This document shows positions 60,998-64,000 of a stretch of 64,000 nucleotides of DNA, in pieces. The position numbers and the translations under genes are program-made. Source of the stretch: Streptomyces sp. CA-278952 (lineage in GTDB: Bacteria; Actinomycetota; Actinomycetes; Streptomycetales; Streptomycetaceae); assembly GCF_028747205.1 (NCBI RefSeq), contig NZ_CP112880.1, positions 930,001 through 994,000 of the forward strand, in the 5' to 3' direction. The notes beneath the pieces are model-generated. The model ran no database searches. It was not told the origin of the DNA and was given only the letters and a program-made list of their open reading frames with translations. Each line of letters opens with the position of its first letter. Position 1 is the stretch's first letter.

Positions 60998-62265
60998 CGG
61001 CCCACCGTCGCCTTCGTCTTCGCCGTGACCCGGGCGGCGGCCCGGTCCGCGCGCCCGGACAGCGACACGACGCCCGCGAGCTGTTCGATGGAGGCCGGTA
61101 CGTCCCAGTCCTCCTGGCGCAGCGCGGCGAGGGTCGTCGCCGGGACGACCACCAGGTCCGGGGCTCCGGACTCCAGCGCGCGGACGAGCAGCGCCCACGC
61201 CGCGTCCCAACGGGCCCGGTCCGGGCGGGTACGGACCGCCGCGACGGCCCCGTCCAGCGCGGCCTGCCGGAGATCGCCGCGCTCGGGCAATACGGCGCCC
61301 GCCGGGTCGGCGAGGAGGTCCTCGGGGTCCGGAAGGTCCATCCGGTCCAGGCTCGCCAGCAGTTCGAGACCCGGGCCGTCCCCCACCGTCCCCCTGACCA
61401 GCAAGGACAGCACGTCCCGGGTGGATCCGGCGGCGGTCGCGAAGGCGATCAGGCTCAGCGTCATGTCCCAGCTGCGCGGCGAGGGCCACGGGCCGCCCCG
61501 GCGCGTCTCCGTCGTGGGCAGCCGGTGGACGAGCGTGGGGCGGGCGGAGAGGAGCCCGCACACCGCGCGCCGGGCGAAGTCCACCGCCTCGGGCAGCTTG
61601 TCGGGGTCGAGGCGGGGCAGGGTCGCGCGGGGCCAGGTGCCGGCGAGGCCGCGTACGACGACCTCGTGGTCATGGGTCCACTGGAGGTGGACGAAGCGGT
61701 TGGCGAGCGGCGGGCTCAGCTCCCAGCCGTCGGCCGCCGAGGAGCGCGGGTTGGCGGCGGCCACGATCCGTACCCCGGGCGGGAGTTGCAGTGCCCCGAT
61801 CCGCCGTTCCAGTACGAGGCGGAGGAGCGCGGCCTGAACGGCGGGCGGTGCGGTGGAGAGCTCGTCGAGGAACAGCAGCCCGCGCCCGGCCCGTACGAGG
61901 CGAACGGCCCAGTCCGGCGGGGCCATCGGCACGCCCTGTTCGGCGGGGTCGTCGCCGACGATGGGCAGTCCGGAGAAGTCGGACGGCTCGTGGACGCTGG
62001 CGATGACCGTGGTGAGCGGCAGGTCCAGGGAGGCGGCGAGCTGGGTGAGCGCCGCGGTCTTGCCGATTCCCGGTTCGCCCCAGAGCAGCACGGGCAGGTC
62101 GGCGGAGACCGCCAGGGTCAGCGCCTCCAGCTGGGTGTCGGGGCGCGGCTCGGTGGTGGTGTCGCGGAGCAGGCTCATCAGCGTGTCGGCGACGGCGAGT
62201 TGGGAGGCGGGAGCGGTGTCCGTGGACACGGCTGCGGGCGTGACGGACGGGGTGTTCGACAGCAT
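60994..62265 (-). CDS. MoxR-like AAA+ ATPase
   Basis: A 423-residue ATPase with Walker A PVLLWGEPGIGKTAALTQLA (about residue 60), Walker B GRGLLFLDELSTAPPAVQAA (about 128) and sensor-1 VRIVAAANPRSSAADGWELS. A helical C-terminal domain ends near RAAARVTAKTKATVGR. It is coupled to the HEVSH/vWA protein and follows an unknown gene by about 100 bases. Likely a chaperone that loads or remodels the vWA partner. Confidence 0.88.
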   Translation of the reverse strand: MLSNTPSVTPAAVSTDTAPASQLAVADTLMSLLRDTTTEPRPDTQLEALTLAVSADLPVLLWGEPGIGKTAALTQLAASLDLPLTTVIASVHEPSDFSGLPIVGDDPAEQGVPMAPPDWAVRLVRAGRGLLFLDELSTAPPAVQAALLRLVLERRIGALQLPPGVRIVAAANPRSSAADGWELSPPLANRFVHLQWTHDHEVVVRGLAGTWPRATLPRLDPDKLPEAVDFARRAVCGLLSARPTLVHRLPTTETRRGGPWPSPRSWDMTLSLIAFATAAGSTRDVLSLLVRGTVGDGPGLELLASLDRMDLPDPEDLLADPAGAVLPERGDLRQAALDGAVAAVRTRPDRARWDAAWALLVRALESGAPDLVVVPATTLAALRQEDWDVPASIEQLAGVVSLSGRADRAAARVTAKTKATVGR

Positions 62266-62368
62266 GAGTGATCACCTGAGGTGTGCGAGAGGGCGAATGG
62301 GCACGGGTGCGTACGGAGGTGGCCGAGGATGGTCACGGTGCGGGGCCGTCAGGCCCGGCACACCGGGG

Positions 62369-63826
62369 TCAGCGGACGGTTGTGTGGCGCGGGCGCCGGG
62401 CCCGGCGGGGGCGGGGGTCGACGGGGCGGCGGGGGTCGGAGCGGCGACGGATGGGGCCTGGCCCGAGCAGGTCGGCCCGGAACAGTCCGTAGGTGATCCG
62501 CCGTTGCGCGGCGGCCTCCAGTTCGTCCCGCAGAGGACCGTCGCGCAGCAACGCCCCAGGGCCGAGCAGCCCCTCGACGACGGCCAGCGCCCCTGCGGTG
62601 TCGCCGTGGTCGAGGCGTTCCCGCACACCGGTGAGGCAGTCCGGCCGCCGGTGCGCCTCGTCGATGGCCTGGAGGCAGGGCAGCGGAGTACCGGTCAGGG
62701 CGACCAGCAGTTCTTCGCGGCGGACCTCGGCCGGATCGTGGTCCAGCGGCGCGAGGGCCCCTTCGACGAGGCCGATCCGGTGCTGCTCTCCCCGGCATGC
62801 CACGAGGCGCGACGCTCCTGCCCGGTCACCGCCACCTGGACGAGCCGATGCCGGAGCAGGCGGCGACAGGCCCGGCACGAGGGCCCGCGCGACCAGCGGG
62901 TGCAGCTGACCGGCCTCGATCGCCCCGCTGCGGAGCAGGTCGAGGTCGGGCAGCACCCAGGTCGCCGCGTCCGGCAGCACCGGTGGTGCGGACGCACCGG
63001 GGTCCGGGGCCGCCTCCGCGACCCGCGCCACCCGCGTCCCCCGACCGTCCGCGCCGGCTGCCAGTTGCAGGAGAAGCCGGCGTCGGCCGCCCAGCCGAAC
63101 GCTGACCGCTCTGTCCGGCCCTTGCCCCTCGGCGCGGAGCAGGATCGCCGCCTCCGCCGCCCAACGGTCGACGGCGCAGCGTCGGTCAGGCGGGACGGCG
63201 CCCCACGGTTCCGGGTCGGCGGCTTCGGCGGCACGGGCGGACGGCAGGTCGTCGAGCCCGCAGCGCATCCGTAGCTCATCGGCCCTGCGCGCGTCCCACA
63301 GGTGACGGTGCAGATCGAGGCGGAAGCGCTGGTTCGGACGCGGGTGAGGGTGACGGCGGGCGCCCGGTTCGGTGTGCGACCCGTCCCACAGTGCGAGGCT
63401 GATCCGCTGTCCGGCGTCCGCCCAGGCGGGCGGGGTCCGGACGACCAGGTGCAGGGGGCCCGGGCCGTCACGCTCCGGCGGGTCGTAGCGGGCCAGTTCG
63501 ATCGTCAGCCCCGGGCGCAGCAGCCCGTTCGGGGCGACCCTCGGCATGTGCCAGCGCAGCAGGTCAGGAGCCAGATGGCGAAGGTCCGCCCGGATGCGGG
63601 CGGCGAGTTCCCGGCCGTGGCCGCGCACCACGGACCGGAGGCGGAAATCGATATCGACGCCTGCCGCGGCGCACGCTCCTGCCCAGTCCCCGGCCTCACG
63701 GCGGGCGGTCGCAGTCTCGATCATCGGGGCCGGCACGGCGAACTCGCGCACGCGCGGCCAGAAGGACGGGGAGGACAAGGGAGATGGGGAGGAATCCCGG
63801 TTCGCGGTCGCAGTGAGCATCAGCAC
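62369..63826 (-). CDS. Conserved protein upstream of MoxR-vWA pair
   Basis: A 485-residue soluble protein: HMPRVAPNGLLRPGLTIELA, GQRISLALWDGSHTEPGARR, RFRLDLHRHLWDARRADELR and LRRDGPLRDELEAAAQRRIT-like C-terminal blocks. It is recognisable as the usual third partner of this actinomycete locus, but no domain or function is known to me. Its ATG at 63826 follows a promoter region of about 170 bases with no other gene. The three genes 63826 to 59753 form one transcription unit with an internal gap of about 100 bases after this gene. Confidence 0.7.
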   Translation of the reverse strand: MLMLTATANRDSSPSPLSSPSFWPRVREFAVPAPMIETATARREAGDWAGACAAAGVDIDFRLRSVVRGHGRELAARIRADLRHLAPDLLRWHMPRVAPNGLLRPGLTIELARYDPPERDGPGPLHLVVRTPPAWADAGQRISLALWDGSHTEPGARRHPHPRPNQRFRLDLHRHLWDARRADELRMRCGLDDLPSARAAEAADPEPWGAVPPDRRCAVDRWAAEAAILLRAEGQGPDRAVSVRLGGRRRLLLQLAAGADGRGTRVARVAEAAPDPGASAPPVLPDAATWVLPDLDLLRSGAIEAGQLHPLVARALVPGLSPPAPASARPGGGDRAGASRLVACRGEQHRIGLVEGALAPLDHDPAEVRREELLVALTGTPLPCLQAIDEAHRRPDCLTGVRERLDHGDTAGALAVVEGLLGPGALLRDGPLRDELEAAAQRRITYGLFRADLLGPGPIRRRSDPRRPVDPRPRRARRPRHTTVR

Positions 63827-64000
63827 TCACCTTGCGCGGACGGGGCCCCCAATCTGTTCATGGAGAGAGTCATCGCGGGGAGCCTAGCTCCGGTCACCGC
63901 GTTCTGCCAGAGCTTATTTATCCGGCGGGGCGCCAACCGCCCCCGAAAGGGCGCCCACACCACCTGTTTTCCGCACCCAGCCCGCTGCCGGCCCTGCACC

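Overview
The window is about 70 percent or more G+C, with GTG/TTG starts, many 1-8 bp start/stop overlaps and Streptomyces-type gene families (DUF397, conservon-type P450s, HATPase anti-sigma-like proteins, VMAP/MoxR/vWA conflict genes). It reads as a chromosomal stretch of a Streptomyces or close relative. No tRNA, rRNA or CRISPR array was seen.

Layout. 0-1.4 kb: DUF3105 and DUF305 secreted/membrane proteins. 1.4-5.8 kb: a ROK regulator, xylA and divergent xylB (xylose use). 6-8.2 kb: a vWA protein with a membrane-anchored partner. 8.3-11.9 kb: an AspT/YidE-type transporter, a conserved hypothetical and a P450. 11.9-19.3 kb (minus): a five-gene operon for choline to glycine betaine oxidation plus a betaine-type ABC importer. 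19.5-31.3 kb (minus): a seven-gene conflict-type cluster, the most striking part of the window: VMAP-C protein with an EAD2-like head, MoxR ATPase, vWA/NB-ARC/TPR giant (FxsT type), serine hydrolase, caspase-EAD2 protease, a small FxSxx-like peptide and a HExxH peptide-modification enzyme. 31.5-34.0 kb: a CYP157/CYP154-like P450 pair. 34.2-38.5 kb: two-component system, secreted protein, class F sortase. 38.5-45.2 kb: DUF1330, sphingomyelinase, a glycosyltransferase-like protein carrying a heptanucleotide repeat, a STAND/TPR protein with a degenerate P-loop, N-formylglutamate amidohydrolase.

45.2-59.7 kb is a decaying accessory zone. It holds remnants of at least four transposases, an hsdM N-terminal stub, frameshifted DHFR-like, HATPase and cell-surface genes, and truncated hydrolase and barstar genes. 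Interspersed are intact genes: an nSTAND1-WD40 protein, HxlR, DUF998, aldo/keto reductase and MerR. 59.7-63.8 kb (minus) is a conserved trio of unknown protein, MoxR-like ATPase and HEVSH/vWA protein, a second MoxR-vWA module.

How the genes work together. The xyl genes feed xylose into the pentose phosphate pathway, probably under the ROK protein. The betaine operon would import an osmolyte or its precursor and oxidise choline to glycine betaine. The 19.5-31.3 kb cluster is inferred to be a regulated NTP-dependent response: VMAP, MoxR and the STAND protein sense and transmit, the caspase and hydrolase act as effectors, and the peptide/HExxH pair makes a modified peptide.
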